64,000 bases of DNA from Tengunoibacter tsumagoiensis (lineage in GTDB: Bacteria > Chloroflexota > Ktedonobacteria > Ktedonobacterales > Ktedonobacteraceae), in assembly GCF_003967535.1 (NCBI RefSeq), contig NZ_BIFR01000001.1:1107493-1171492 (forward strand). Reading direction: 5' to 3'. This document shows, piece by piece, positions 44,883 through 53,497 of this stretch. Every line of letters starts with the position of its first letter. Position 1 is the stretch's first letter. Below the pieces are notes generated by a model. It made no database searches, was not told the DNA's origin, and worked only from the letters and a program-made list of their open reading frames with translations. Position numbers and translations under genes: made by a program.

Positions 44883-45854
44883 TTAGATGGTCGTGGCAAA
44901 AACCTTGTGATACAGGAAAGTCCGACACAGCAATTGAAAGCCAACAGCTTCATAAACGAAACGCGAGGAAGTAAACTCCGTACTCTTCTCCTCCTTCCCT
45001 GGATGAGCGCCTGTCACCAGTGCCGCCTGCATCCCCCGTTCGTGTAAGCGCTGTAACCCGCCAAGCATCAGCGCCGTTGCCAATCCTTGACGACGAAATT
45101 GCGGGCGCGTTCCCACCGGTTCAAACAGGCCCACGCGATTTACCGGGTCCACCCAGCAGATGCAACCCGCTGCTGGCGTGCCATCAGGGGCCATGATCAT
45201 CAGATCGAGCTGAGGATCGTATTGGGGCATCTGCATCACTGCCAATTGTCGCAAAGTTCCCTCCTCGTAGGTCTTGCTCCCCTTTGGGGAAAAAGCATCA
45301 CGTTGCAGCGCAGCTCGCATCTCTGCCTCAGCCTCTCCAGCAATCGGGCGAAGCGTGAATCCTGTGGGCAAAATGGGGGCTGGCACAGGCTCGATCAGCG
45401 GTCGGCGGTAGCAATGATAGTACATTTCCTGGCGCTCATATCCTTCACGTTCAAGAAAACTTACCATCTCCAGATCGTCGCCGGAGGCTAAACTCCAGGT
45501 TTGCTCCCATATCTCATACTGGTTCTTGCCCTGCTGCCCAGCACGCTCTTTTATCCGTTGCACTGCCCACTGGCGTACCATACGATAGCGCTCGTGCGTA
45601 CGGAATTCGGGATGAAGCAAGCAGATGATCTCATCCCCGGCAATGATCCCGAGAGCAAGCGCCTCACCATTTTTTTGATACCAAAAACGCCAGTTCTGCT
45701 GATCATCAAGCGAGCCATCTCGGCACCACCATTGGAGGTCGCCAATGTGCGGATAATCGTTCTGTGGGTCCAGCGTTCGACAGATGGTGATAAATTTCAT
45801 GGCTTCTACAAGAGCTGGTCCGCCAGGATGCGCAAGCTTCTGTGCTGTGTTCAT
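44883..45854 (-). CDS. Tandem GNAT acetyltransferase
   Basis: 323 residues with two GNAT folds. The N-terminal copy (to about residue 150) is degenerate. The C-terminal copy keeps the acetyl-CoA loop in VGTRPQFRRQGLATALMLGGLQRLHERG and the final RFVYEAVGFQ. The layout resembles mycothiol-synthase-like proteins, but substrate is unknown. ATG 45854 has AAGGAG nine bases upstream. It converges on gcvPB, with the shared terminator region between. Confidence 0.85.
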   Translation of the reverse strand: MNTAQKLAHPGGPALVEAMKFITICRTLDPQNDYPHIGDLQWWCRDGSLDDQQNWRFWYQKNGEALALGIIAGDEIICLLHPEFRTHERYRMVRQWAVQRIKERAGQQGKNQYEIWEQTWSLASGDDLEMVSFLEREGYERQEMYYHCYRRPLIEPVPAPILPTGFTLRPIAGEAEAEMRAALQRDAFSPKGSKTYEEGTLRQLAVMQMPQYDPQLDLMIMAPDGTPAAGCICWVDPVNRVGLFEPVGTRPQFRRQGLATALMLGGLQRLHERGMQAALVTGAHPGKEEKSTEFTSSRFVYEAVGFQLLCRTFLYHKVFATTI

Positions 45855-46690
45855 GTGTCTGTCTCCTTATTTTTCTGATTGCTGTGTTATTGAATGCTTC
45901 CTGTGCCTGATCGGAGGGATTTCTCCCGATTGGGGTTTTGCCGCATTTGCTAGCAATACATCGTTTCACCTGGAAAAAAGTGTACAGATAGCCTCATTGC
46001 GGTAACGTTGGCAAAAGTAGGGGCATCATGCCAGGTGAGCGAGCAAAGAGATGGTATGCCACCCAGCGACAAGGAGAGAAAGAGACGGGAGGGAGAAAAG
46101 TGTGCCCAACAAACCATACCCAGTTGAGAGCTCAACTGAGGTCATGAGGAAACATGGCACCCTTTTCTGCCGCATAAGCCAATCTTGTGCTGGGACTTAT
46201 GCGGCAGAGGTGCTCGTTTTGCGGTTACAGTTCCGATGGATCATCCATCCAGGGGGAGGCATCTCCGCCCTCAAGTAGATAGTGTTCATGGACTTACAGT
46301 ACCATACGGTTGGGGTAAGCGTCAAAGTCAAATAGGATACGGGATACCGCTTTCACCGACGCAACTCCCTCTCTCGCTCTTCCGCACTCATTGCTTCTTC
46401 CTCGCTTATGGATCTGATTGGCAGTGGAACTGCTTCAAGAGGCGTTCTATGCTCATCCATGTTGGGGAGTTGGAACGTTCTGTGTTGTGGGCAAGGAGCC
46501 TGCACGATAATCACCCTTCTAGAACCACCTCATTGGGCGATCACAACTCACCCACTGAGGCTTTATACTTCAACCATCCTGAACGTCCTGAGATTGACCA
46601 GACGATGGCATGGAAGCCTGTCATGAACAGCAGGATGGTCAGCGAAAGAGCCAGGCACCATTTTATCAAGCAAAGTATCTTATTCAAAAT
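45855..46690. other. Long non-coding region with an inverted repeat
   Basis: About 830 bases with no supported gene. A perfect 12-bp inverted repeat, CTGCCGCATAAG (46167-46178) and CTTATGCGGCAG (46196-46207), extended by CACC/GGTG, is the only clear structure. A 171-codon frame at 46185-46700 is Arg/His/Ser-rich with no family match and is not called. The region may hold decayed genes. Confidence 0.4.
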
Positions 46691-46696
46691 ACTACC

Positions 46697-46726
46697 TTGA
46701 CAATCACAGTACTGTGATGTTATAAT
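46697..46726 (+). promoter_or_regulatory. Upstream copy of padR promoter with perfect palindrome
   Basis: TTGACA (46697-46702), 18-base spacer, TATAAT (46721-46726). The spacer is filled by the perfect 16-bp palindrome ATCACAGTACTGTGAT (46703-46718), a likely PadR operator. Confidence 0.75.
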
Positions 46727-46809
46727 CCGATTACGACATGAAGAGATTGTCAAGGGCGTTCGGACCGAAGAGAGCGTACCAGACAAAGTATTTTAGTAGA
46801 GATACTACC

Positions 46810-46838
46810 TTGACAATCATAGTAATATGGCGTATAAT
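46810..46838 (+). promoter_or_regulatory. Proximal padR promoter with degenerate operator
   Basis: TTGACA (46810-46815), 17-base spacer, TATAAT (46833-46838). The surrounding 58 bases repeat the upstream promoter region, but the palindrome has decayed (ATCATAGTAATATGG). The predicted RNA starts about 14 bases before the padR ATG. Confidence 0.8.
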
Positions 46839-46857
46839 CCGAATATGAGGTGAAGAG

Positions 46858-47187
46858 ATGAGTGAAAACAAACTTACCTCCGACCTGCTGCGCGGACATA
46901 CCGATACGATGATTTTGCGACTCTTATCGGAAGCTGACCGTTACGGCTACGAGATTGTCAAGTTGCTTGCCGAGCGCTCGGGTGGAGAATATGAATTAAA
47001 GGAAGCTACGATGTACTCCAGTGTCCGGCGTCTTGAGGTGGACGGTGATATCGAATGGTATTGGGGCGATGAATCTCAGGGCGGAAGACGAAAATATTTC
47101 AGGATTACTGAAAAAGGGAAAACAACGTACGATCGCAATAAACGCAACTGGGAGTACGCAAAGCGCGTACTGGATAACCTCTTGTAA
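46858..47187 (+). CDS. PadR-family transcriptional regulator
   Basis: Winged-helix repressor of 109 residues. ILRLLSEADRYGYEIVKLLAERSGGEYELKEATMYSSVRRLEVDGDIEWYW and GRRKYFRITEKGK are the PadR signature (recognition helix and wing). Such PadR proteins usually control an adjacent ABC transporter, and this one leads a four-gene operon with a transporter. Tandem promoters with a palindrome in front suggest autoregulation. ATG 46858 overlaps AGAG in GGTGAAGAG, a good ribosome site. Confidence 0.93.
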   Translation: MSENKLTSDLLRGHTDTMILRLLSEADRYGYEIVKLLAERSGGEYELKEATMYSSVRRLEVDGDIEWYWGDESQGGRRKYFRITEKGKTTYDRNKRNWEYAKRVLDNLL

Positions 47188-47215
47188 TACCCTCTTGTAA
47201 AGGAAAGGCATTGTT

Positions 47216-48079
47216 ATGAACGAGAAATTGACCAGCTATGTCAACGGCGTGTTTGCTCCATACGATGGAGTCAAAAGTGTGACCGAATTAAAGGCCGATC
47301 TGCTCTCCGATCTGTTGGAGCGCTTCCAGGAGCTCAAAGCCGAAGGCAAAGATGATGAGACTGCCTTTGATCTGACCATTGAGAGCATTGGAGACATCGA
47401 GCAGACCGTCCAGGAGGTCGCCAACCTCACCCATTCGCTGGAGCGGCAGGTACACACAAATCTGAATGCAAGCAATCTAGAACAGAGCGACTTTGCAGGC
47501 GTTACCGTCCATAAAGGAACGTTTCAAGCGAGCATGCTGCGTGGCTCTGACTTTACGGGTGCAGACCTCACAGGGAGTTCATTTCGGAGCAGCGACGTGC
47601 GTGAAGCCACTTTTGCTGGCGCGAATCTGACCGATTGCGACTTCTCCATTCTGGACCTTGCGGATGCAAACTTCCGTGAAGCGATTCTTGTTCGCACCAA
47701 CTTCAGCATGTCAGGACTGGTTGGGACAAAATTTATCGGAGTTAAGCTGACCGACGTCAACTTTGCGAAGACCGACCTGCGAAAAACGATCTTTGAACGC
47801 TGTACCTTTATCGGCGTTGACTTCCACTATTCCGACCTGAGCGGGCAGCGCTTTGACGGACAGACCTTTATCGGCGTCACGTTTGACCTGCCGGGTCTTA
47901 AGGGAGTCTCGTTTCAGGGCGCGACCCTCAAAAATGTGGCATTCCGCCAGGGGGGGATCTGGTCTCTCAAGCGTACTATCCAATCCTTGAACTTTGATGG
48001 TGCGAAGATGGATAAAGTCACGTATGCATCCCTCAAGGGCCTGGGAGTTAATGTATCAAAGGTTACTGTTCTATCCTAA
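47216..48079 (+). CDS. Pentapeptide-repeat protein with permease-prefix-like N-terminus
   Basis: 287 residues. The first 85 residues form a helical domain like the prefix found before PadR-linked permeases (VKSVTELKADLLSDLLERFQELKAEGKDDETAFDLTIESIGDIEQ). From about 90 to 280 come A(D/N)Lxx-type pentapeptide repeats (GADLTGSSFRSSDVREATF, GANLTDCDFSILDLADANF), forming a right-handed quadrilateral helix. It lies in the PadR operon 29 bases after padR and 10 before the ABC ATPase. Role in transport or self-protection is inference. Confidence 0.9.
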   Translation: MNEKLTSYVNGVFAPYDGVKSVTELKADLLSDLLERFQELKAEGKDDETAFDLTIESIGDIEQTVQEVANLTHSLERQVHTNLNASNLEQSDFAGVTVHKGTFQASMLRGSDFTGADLTGSSFRSSDVREATFAGANLTDCDFSILDLADANFREAILVRTNFSMSGLVGTKFIGVKLTDVNFAKTDLRKTIFERCTFIGVDFHYSDLSGQRFDGQTFIGVTFDLPGLKGVSFQGATLKNVAFRQGGIWSLKRTIQSLNFDGAKMDKVTYASLKGLGVNVSKVTVLS

Positions 48080-48089
48080 GGAGATGATT

Positions 48090-48851
48090 ATGCCAAACAT
48101 TTCAATTCAGGTTCAAGATCTAAAAAAATCCTATAAAGATCTCAATGTTCTAAAAGGTGTAAACTTTAGCGTGGAACGGGGCAGCATTTTTGCCCTGCTC
48201 GGCTCCAATGGCGCAGGCAAGACCACAGTGGTCAAGATCCTGACCACACTGCTCAAGCATGATAGTGGAACAGCCACCGTCAACGGATTTGATGTAGCAT
48301 TAAAGCCAGACCACGTGCGGCAATCACTCAGCCTGACCGGACAATTTGCTGCGGTGGACGAGATGTTGACCGGTCAAGAAAATCTAATCATGATTGCCAG
48401 GCTTCGGCACCTTAAAAATCCACGCCAGGTTGCCGACGATCTGCTGACACGCTTTGGTTTAACCGAGGCTGCCAGACGCAGGGCCTCGACGTATTCAGGC
48501 GGTATGCGCCGCCGGCTTGACCTCGCCATGAGCCTGGTGGGAACACCACCGATTCTGTTCCTTGACGAGCCAACCACCGGGCTTGATCCCGAGGCACGTA
48601 TCGAGGTGTGGAAAGTCGTGAAAGAGCTGGCGAACAGTGGTATCACCGTCTTCTTGACCACACAGTACCTGGACGAGGCGGAACAGCTTGCCGATCACAT
48701 TGCCATTCTCCATGAGGGCAAGATTATTGCCAGCGGCACGCTCCAGGAGCTCAAAAAGCTGTTTCCGCCTGCTAAGGTGGAGTATGTAGAAAAACAACTG
48801 ACGTTAGAGGAGATATTTCTAGCCATCATTGGCAAAAAGGAGAACCAGTAA
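48090..48851 (+). CDS. ABC transporter ATP-binding protein (DrrA-like)
   Basis: 253 residues. Walker A is GSNGAGKTT, signature TYSGGMRRRLD, Walker B ILFLDEPTTGLD, with TQYLDEAEQLADHIAILHEGKI after it. The sequence resembles drug-exporter ATPases such as DrrA. ATG 48090 follows TAAGGAG; a frame upstream overlaps the pentapeptide gene and is not used. Partner permease follows directly. Confidence 0.94.
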   Translation: MPNISIQVQDLKKSYKDLNVLKGVNFSVERGSIFALLGSNGAGKTTVVKILTTLLKHDSGTATVNGFDVALKPDHVRQSLSLTGQFAAVDEMLTGQENLIMIARLRHLKNPRQVADDLLTRFGLTEAARRRASTYSGGMRRRLDLAMSLVGTPPILFLDEPTTGLDPEARIEVWKVVKELANSGITVFLTTQYLDEAEQLADHIAILHEGKIIASGTLQELKKLFPPAKVEYVEKQLTLEEIFLAIIGKKENQ

Positions 48852-48852
48852 A

Positions 48853-49620
48853 ATGGAAACGACACAGAAACACTTTTTCAGCGATATGAGCGTAATGCTT
48901 GGTCGCTCCATGCGCCACATTTTCCGCAGTATGGACACTATCATCACGGTCACGATCATGCCGATTGCGTTTATGTTGCTATTCGTGTATGTGTTCGGTG
49001 GTGCCATTCAGACCGGGACAGATAATTATGTGAATTACTTATTGCCCGGGATCTTATTGATTGCGATTTCCAGTGGGATATCCTATACCGCATACCGTCT
49101 GTTTACCGATGTGCAACGGGGGATCATCGAGCGCTTTCGCTCCATGCCGATTTCCCCCTCCACTCTGCTGTGGGGCCACGTTCTGACCTCGCTGGTCTCC
49201 AATGCCATCTCGGTGGTCGTCATTATTCTCGTCGCATTGATAATGGGCTTTCGTTCGTCGGCGGGTATCCTGCCATGGTTGACCGTCATTGGCATCCTTG
49301 CATTGTTTACACTGGCGCTAACCTGGGTGGCGGTGATTCCTGGACTGACCGCCAAATCGATAGATGGGGCCACGGCCTTTTCCTATCCAATCATCTTCCT
49401 ACCCTTTATCAGCTCAGCGTTTGTGCCAACGAAATCGATGCCGCTGGTCGTCAGGGTCTTTGCCGAAAACCAGCCAGTGACTGCAATAGTGGAGAGTATC
49501 CGCGCGTTACTGTCGAACCAGCCAGTGTCTAACAACATCTGGGTTGCTCTTGCATGGTGCGTCGGTGTTCTGCTTGTGGCCTACATCTTTGCAATGAGAG
49601 CTTATAAAAAGCGCGTATAA
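48853..49620 (+). CDS. ABC-2 type transporter permease (DrrB-like)
   Basis: 255 residues with six hydrophobic segments. The DrrB-type features are SMDTIITVTIMPIAFMLLFVYVFGG, YLLPGILLIAISSG, RGIIERFRSMPISPSTLLWGH and a late FISSAFVPTKSMP with AENQPVTAIVESIRALL. It pairs with the ATPase whose stop lies one base before; AAAAGGAG precedes ATG 48853. Probable export of a drug or metabolite; substrate unknown. Confidence 0.93.
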   Translation: METTQKHFFSDMSVMLGRSMRHIFRSMDTIITVTIMPIAFMLLFVYVFGGAIQTGTDNYVNYLLPGILLIAISSGISYTAYRLFTDVQRGIIERFRSMPISPSTLLWGHVLTSLVSNAISVVVIILVALIMGFRSSAGILPWLTVIGILALFTLALTWVAVIPGLTAKSIDGATAFSYPIIFLPFISSAFVPTKSMPLVVRVFAENQPVTAIVESIRALLSNQPVSNNIWVALAWCVGVLLVAYIFAMRAYKKRV

Positions 49621-49879
49621 CAGATGAGTAGCGTCGGTGGAATGGAGAGGGCACAATTGTTACTCTTGATCGACGCTCTCAGCACGTCCTTACAACATAA
49701 AGCTGACAGGATGTACGGCAATCCGCGAAGCACAGAGATAGTGCATGGATGTACAGTTAAGATCATTTCGGTCAGAAATACACTGATAAGTTGGTTAGCG
49801 ACCTATGGGCACGAGCAGGCTCTAAGAGAGCCTGTACGATTGCCAATCGGGTAGAAGATACAAAAAAAGAAGAAGAATT

Positions 49880-51055
49880 ATGCAAACAAAATCGAATAGA
49901 GAACAACTTATAGCCTTATATGACGGGTATCGTCAGATGCGTGAGACACAGCCCGTTTCCTTCGACCCGAATTTCCAGGGATGGAACCTCTTCCGCTACG
50001 ACGATGTGGCACGTGTGTTGAGTGATCACGCGACGTTTTCTTCCGATCAGAACCGCTTCATCCCAGCCGAGTACCGCGATTCTAGCCCGATCAGTTCCAG
50101 CATTGTGCGCATGGACCCGCCGCGCCATCACCAGTTGCGTCAACTCGTGTCGCAAGCCTTCACGCCGCGCAGGGTGGCACACATGGAGTCACGCATCCAG
50201 GAGATCACTAGCAACTTGCTCGATCAGGTAGTGGCAAAAGGCGAGATGGATGTGATCAGGGATCTGGCCTATCCGCTCCCTATCACGATCATTGCGGAAT
50301 TATTGGGGGTCCCCATTGAACGGCATGCAGAGTTTAAGCAGTGGTCCGATGCTTTCGTCTCGGGAGACGGAGAGGCGACGGAAGAGGATAGGCAGGCGAG
50401 CATACAGGCAATGAACAGCATGGTCAGCTACTTTACTCAGCTCTTTGAGGAGCGGCGTGCATATCCTCAGAATGACCTGATGAGTGCACTCCTGCTGGCG
50501 GAAGTGGATGGGGAGCACCTGAGCAACGAGGAATTGATCGGGTTCTGTGTGCTGCTCCTTGTTGCGGGCAACGAGACCACGACCAATCTCATTGGCAATA
50601 CCATCCTGTGCCTGGACGAGAATCCTGGAGAGGTAGAACGTCTGCGTGCCAATCGCGATCTGGTGCCCAAAGCGCTTGAAGAGGCGCTACGCTATTACTC
50701 GCCGATCAGACTTCAGCCGCGCTGGGCCGTAACCGAGACGACGATTGGCGATCAGCGCATAGAAGCTGGTCAGTTAGTGTTTGCCCACATCATCTCGGCG
50801 AATCGTGATGAGGCCCAGTTCCTCGATGCCGATCAATTCAAGATCGAGCGTGAGCCGAATCGGCACCTGGGCTTCGGGCGTGGTGTCCATTTCTGTCTGG
50901 GAGCTCCCCTGGCGCGGTTAGAGGCAAAGATTGCACTGAATACGCTGCTCGATCGTCTCCCTGGCTCCTGGCATGTGCCCGATGCGCCATTGTCTCCGAT
51001 CAAGAACATGTCCACTTTTGGGGTGAAGCAGTTGCCTCTGACATGGGCGAAATAA
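49880..51055 (+). CDS. Cytochrome P450
   Basis: Soluble bacterial P450 of 391 residues. The heme ligand is Cys339 in GFGRGVHFCLGAPLARLEAK, the oxygen-binding I-helix is LLLVAGNETTTNLIGN and the ExxR motif is ALRY-preceding EEALR. RMDPPRHHQLRQLVSQAFTPRRV is the C-helix region. It resembles the CYP107/109 type (YjiB group). Redox partners are not encoded nearby. AAGAAGAAGA is the only purine-rich site before ATG 49880. It is 260 bases after the permease and may be its own unit. Confidence 0.95.
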   Translation: MQTKSNREQLIALYDGYRQMRETQPVSFDPNFQGWNLFRYDDVARVLSDHATFSSDQNRFIPAEYRDSSPISSSIVRMDPPRHHQLRQLVSQAFTPRRVAHMESRIQEITSNLLDQVVAKGEMDVIRDLAYPLPITIIAELLGVPIERHAEFKQWSDAFVSGDGEATEEDRQASIQAMNSMVSYFTQLFEERRAYPQNDLMSALLLAEVDGEHLSNEELIGFCVLLLVAGNETTTNLIGNTILCLDENPGEVERLRANRDLVPKALEEALRYYSPIRLQPRWAVTETTIGDQRIEAGQLVFAHIISANRDEAQFLDADQFKIEREPNRHLGFGRGVHFCLGAPLARLEAKIALNTLLDRLPGSWHVPDAPLSPIKNMSTFGVKQLPLTWAK

Positions 51056-51067
51056 ATAACGTAAGAC

Positions 51068-51125
51068 CACCCTCCGATGACTGGGAGGAGCCCTCATAGG
51101 CGCTTCTCCCAGTCATCGGAGGGTG
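51068..51125. terminator. 20-bp hairpin after the P450 gene
   Basis: CACCCTCCGATGACTGGGAG (51068-51087) pairs perfectly with its reverse complement at 51106-51125 over an 18-base loop. No U-run follows. Either a strong 3' end structure or the remnant of a small palindromic element. The next 200 bases (to 51337) hold no gene. Confidence 0.55.
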
Positions 51126-51337
51126 TGTGGCCGCCGTTGTTTGGTTCTGTCAATGCCCTTTGTGGCACGTGTTTTGAAGCTCTAGTAGATCCAGTTTTTC
51201 AGCCTCTCCCCATATTAATGAATGTTGAGAAAGACCTCTTGCAAGAGATCTTCTGTGGCTGCTTCATCAGCTATACGGCGGTGAATACAGTCGTGAAGCA
51301 GGGCATAGAACGCTTCCCACGTCATGGTAACAGTTGC

Positions 51338-51975
51338 TTATGTCCAGGGAAGCGTTATAAAGCGATTAGCCTGGGCGAAGCCGAAGCCTCCCTCAACAAC
51401 GGTTCCCTGGAAGCCAGCGGGAACATTCTGGAAGAACGGAGCTAATTTGCGGGGGAAGATCGCCATCTCAAAGTTCCAGGGATCGCCAACCTCCTCAACC
51501 AGCGAGCGCCAGGACTGGTTATCCTGCCATTCGTTGGTAAGGTAGACACCCAGTTCGAACAGCTCTTTGCCTAGCGTCGTCAGAAAATGCCAGAGCGTCT
51601 TCCCTACCTCAGTCGAATAGGGAGCAATCTCCTCTTCTTGCAAGAGATCGCGCTCAAAGACGATATTGAAACCAATCCAGATCGGTGGATCTTCCAGCGT
51701 AGGGATCGCCAGATTCGTATAGATCGAGACATCGAGGCTTGAACATTCGAGTGGTTCGACACCCTTTGGTGCAAACAGGATGGGTGAGGCATAGATATCG
51801 CCAAGCTGTCATCCTCATTACCGGGCCAGTTCAGTGCATTGATCCACTGCACCACCTCCGGGTCCATGCAGCCAAGCTTCTCAAGTACTGCTCCATACCG
51901 TTGGAGCACCGCCGAAAAATTCTCTTGATTGCAGGTGGCATATGTTTGTATCTGGACTAATTGAGTCATCTTCAT
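51338..51975 (-). pseudogene. Frameshifted gene of unknown function
   Basis: Two minus-strand frames join into one protein of about 212 residues if a base is restored near 51800-51808: the first part ends ALNWPGNEDDSL and the continuation reads DIYASPILFAPKGVEP in the other frame, running through IPTLEDPPIWIGFNIVF and on to VGKTLWHFLTTLGKELFELG and the stop at 51338. The joined protein looks soluble and well formed; the family is not recognised. AGGAGG precedes ATG 51969. The shift is either a real inactivating deletion or a sequencing error. It lies 16 bases after the gpsA stop on the same strand. Confidence 0.7.
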
Positions 51976-51991
51976 CCTCCTCTAAAAATGC

Positions 51992-53026
51992 TTACCCTTT
52001 TCCACCTACCCAGGCAGACATGATTCCTTCAAGCTCGCCTTTCGGATCGCGCAGCATGAGCTCAGGTACAGCTTTGAGGGGATCGAGTTCATCAAAAAAG
52101 ATCTGGCCGAGCAGTTCAGCAATGGGCATCTCCACCTGATAGCGTGCAGCCAGCTGGAGGGCGGCTCGTGTCGTCGTGACCCCCTCTGCAATACTATGAG
52201 TTGATTGGAGAATCTCGGTAAGCTTCTCGCCTCTAGCCAGCCGCCGACCTAATTGTTGATTGCGGCTGAGAGGGCTGGCGCAGGTTGCAACCAGATCGCC
52301 AATGCCCGCCATACCGAGAAAAGTCAGAGGGTTGGCGCCAGCGGCGATTCCCAACCGCGAGATCTCTGCCAGACCGCGTGTAATAAAGGCCGCCTTGGCA
52401 TTCTCGCCAAATTCGAGGCCATCGATAATACCAGCGCCAATGGCAATAATATTTTTGAGTGCACCACCTAGCTCAACGCCAGGTACATCGGTAGAGGTAT
52501 AGACACGAAAATAGTGAGTAGTGAGCAAGGTGCGGATCTGTATCGCAACCTCTGGAACCAGTGCAGCCACTACAGCACCCGTAGGTTTCTCCTGAGCGAC
52601 CTCAGATGACAGATTTGGGCCACTAAGAGTAGCAATTCGGGCACGAGCATTGGGGATCTCCTCCTCCAGCACCTCGGTCATCCGCTTCAGCGTATCGAGC
52701 TCAATGCCTTTGCTGGCATTCACCACCAGCGTCTCAGGAGCGAGAAATGGAAGCAGAGAACGGAGATTTTCGCGCATCTTCTGGGAGGGAGTGACCATCA
52801 AAATCATCGTCTTGCCCGCCACCGCCTGCTCCAGAGAGGAAGTCACCTGTAAGGTAAGAGGAAAGTGTATACCAGGGAGAAACTCAGTATTCTCTCGTCG
52901 TCGTTGAGTTTCTAGCGCCCGATCAGCATGATGTTCCCACAGGGTAGTTGCATACCCTTTTTTTGCGAGCAGCAAAGCTAAGGTTGTGCCCCAGGCTCCA
53001 CTTCCAATGACTCCCATTGTATTCAT
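51992..53026 (-). CDS. gpsA: NAD(P)-dependent glycerol-3-phosphate dehydrogenase
   Basis: Makes sn-glycerol 3-phosphate from dihydroxyacetone phosphate for phospholipids; 344 residues. GSGAWGTTLA binds NAD(P), VNASKGIE and LSGPNLSSEVA are family motifs, GGALKNIIAIGAGI has the catalytic Lys, and FLGMAGIGDLVATCASPLSRNQQLGR is the signature. ATG 53026 is used, with AGGAGA eight bases upstream. The minus-strand unit continues into the frameshifted gene. Confidence 0.96.
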   Translation of the reverse strand: MNTMGVIGSGAWGTTLALLLAKKGYATTLWEHHADRALETQRRRENTEFLPGIHFPLTLQVTSSLEQAVAGKTMILMVTPSQKMRENLRSLLPFLAPETLVVNASKGIELDTLKRMTEVLEEEIPNARARIATLSGPNLSSEVAQEKPTGAVVAALVPEVAIQIRTLLTTHYFRVYTSTDVPGVELGGALKNIIAIGAGIIDGLEFGENAKAAFITRGLAEISRLGIAAGANPLTFLGMAGIGDLVATCASPLSRNQQLGRRLARGEKLTEILQSTHSIAEGVTTTRAALQLAARYQVEMPIAELLGQIFFDELDPLKAVPELMLRDPKGELEGIMSAWVGGKG

Positions 53027-53497
53027 CACTCAAATCTCCTACTCGTACTGTCTGTAATTGATCTACTCAGGCAATTCCTATTCTCTACCAGAACAAGGTC
53101 ATTGTAGCATAAAAGCTGGGAGCCCGTTAACGCCCGCGTCTGTAGAGCCACGATGATGGCTCTGTTTCAATGTATTCATCGCTGTGGGACTTTTGATGCT
53201 CTTCTTTCTAACCATTTTTTGTGTAAGAGACTGCATTTTTACTCAGTGAATAGAGCGAGATACCTTAGCTCTGCTTGCAATACCCTTCTTAAAATAGCGT
53301 AGTCAATCCGCTATATGTAGCTGCTCTTTTTGCAGATTTGAGATAGTTGTATGTGTGCATACAAATATTTGGTTTATTGAAGGTACTACCATGCTTATAG
53401 AAGGATGAAATAGAGAATTTCGGGCGATTGACTATAAAATCCTACAATTTTCAATTTGACCGTGCTGGATCTCAAAGAAAGGGAAGTAAAGCTCTAC
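53027..53497. other. Divergent intergenic region gpsA / propeller protein
   Basis: About 470 bases. A 7-bp inverted repeat, AGAGCCA/TGGCTCT, lies at 53144-53163. AT-rich stretches near 53220-53460 may contain promoters, but no clear pair was found. Confidence 0.3.

Noticed and set aside
46185..46700. 171-codon open frame
   Set aside because: No ribosome site, composition rich in Arg, His and Ser, no family resemblance, and it runs through an inverted repeat and into the padR promoter region.
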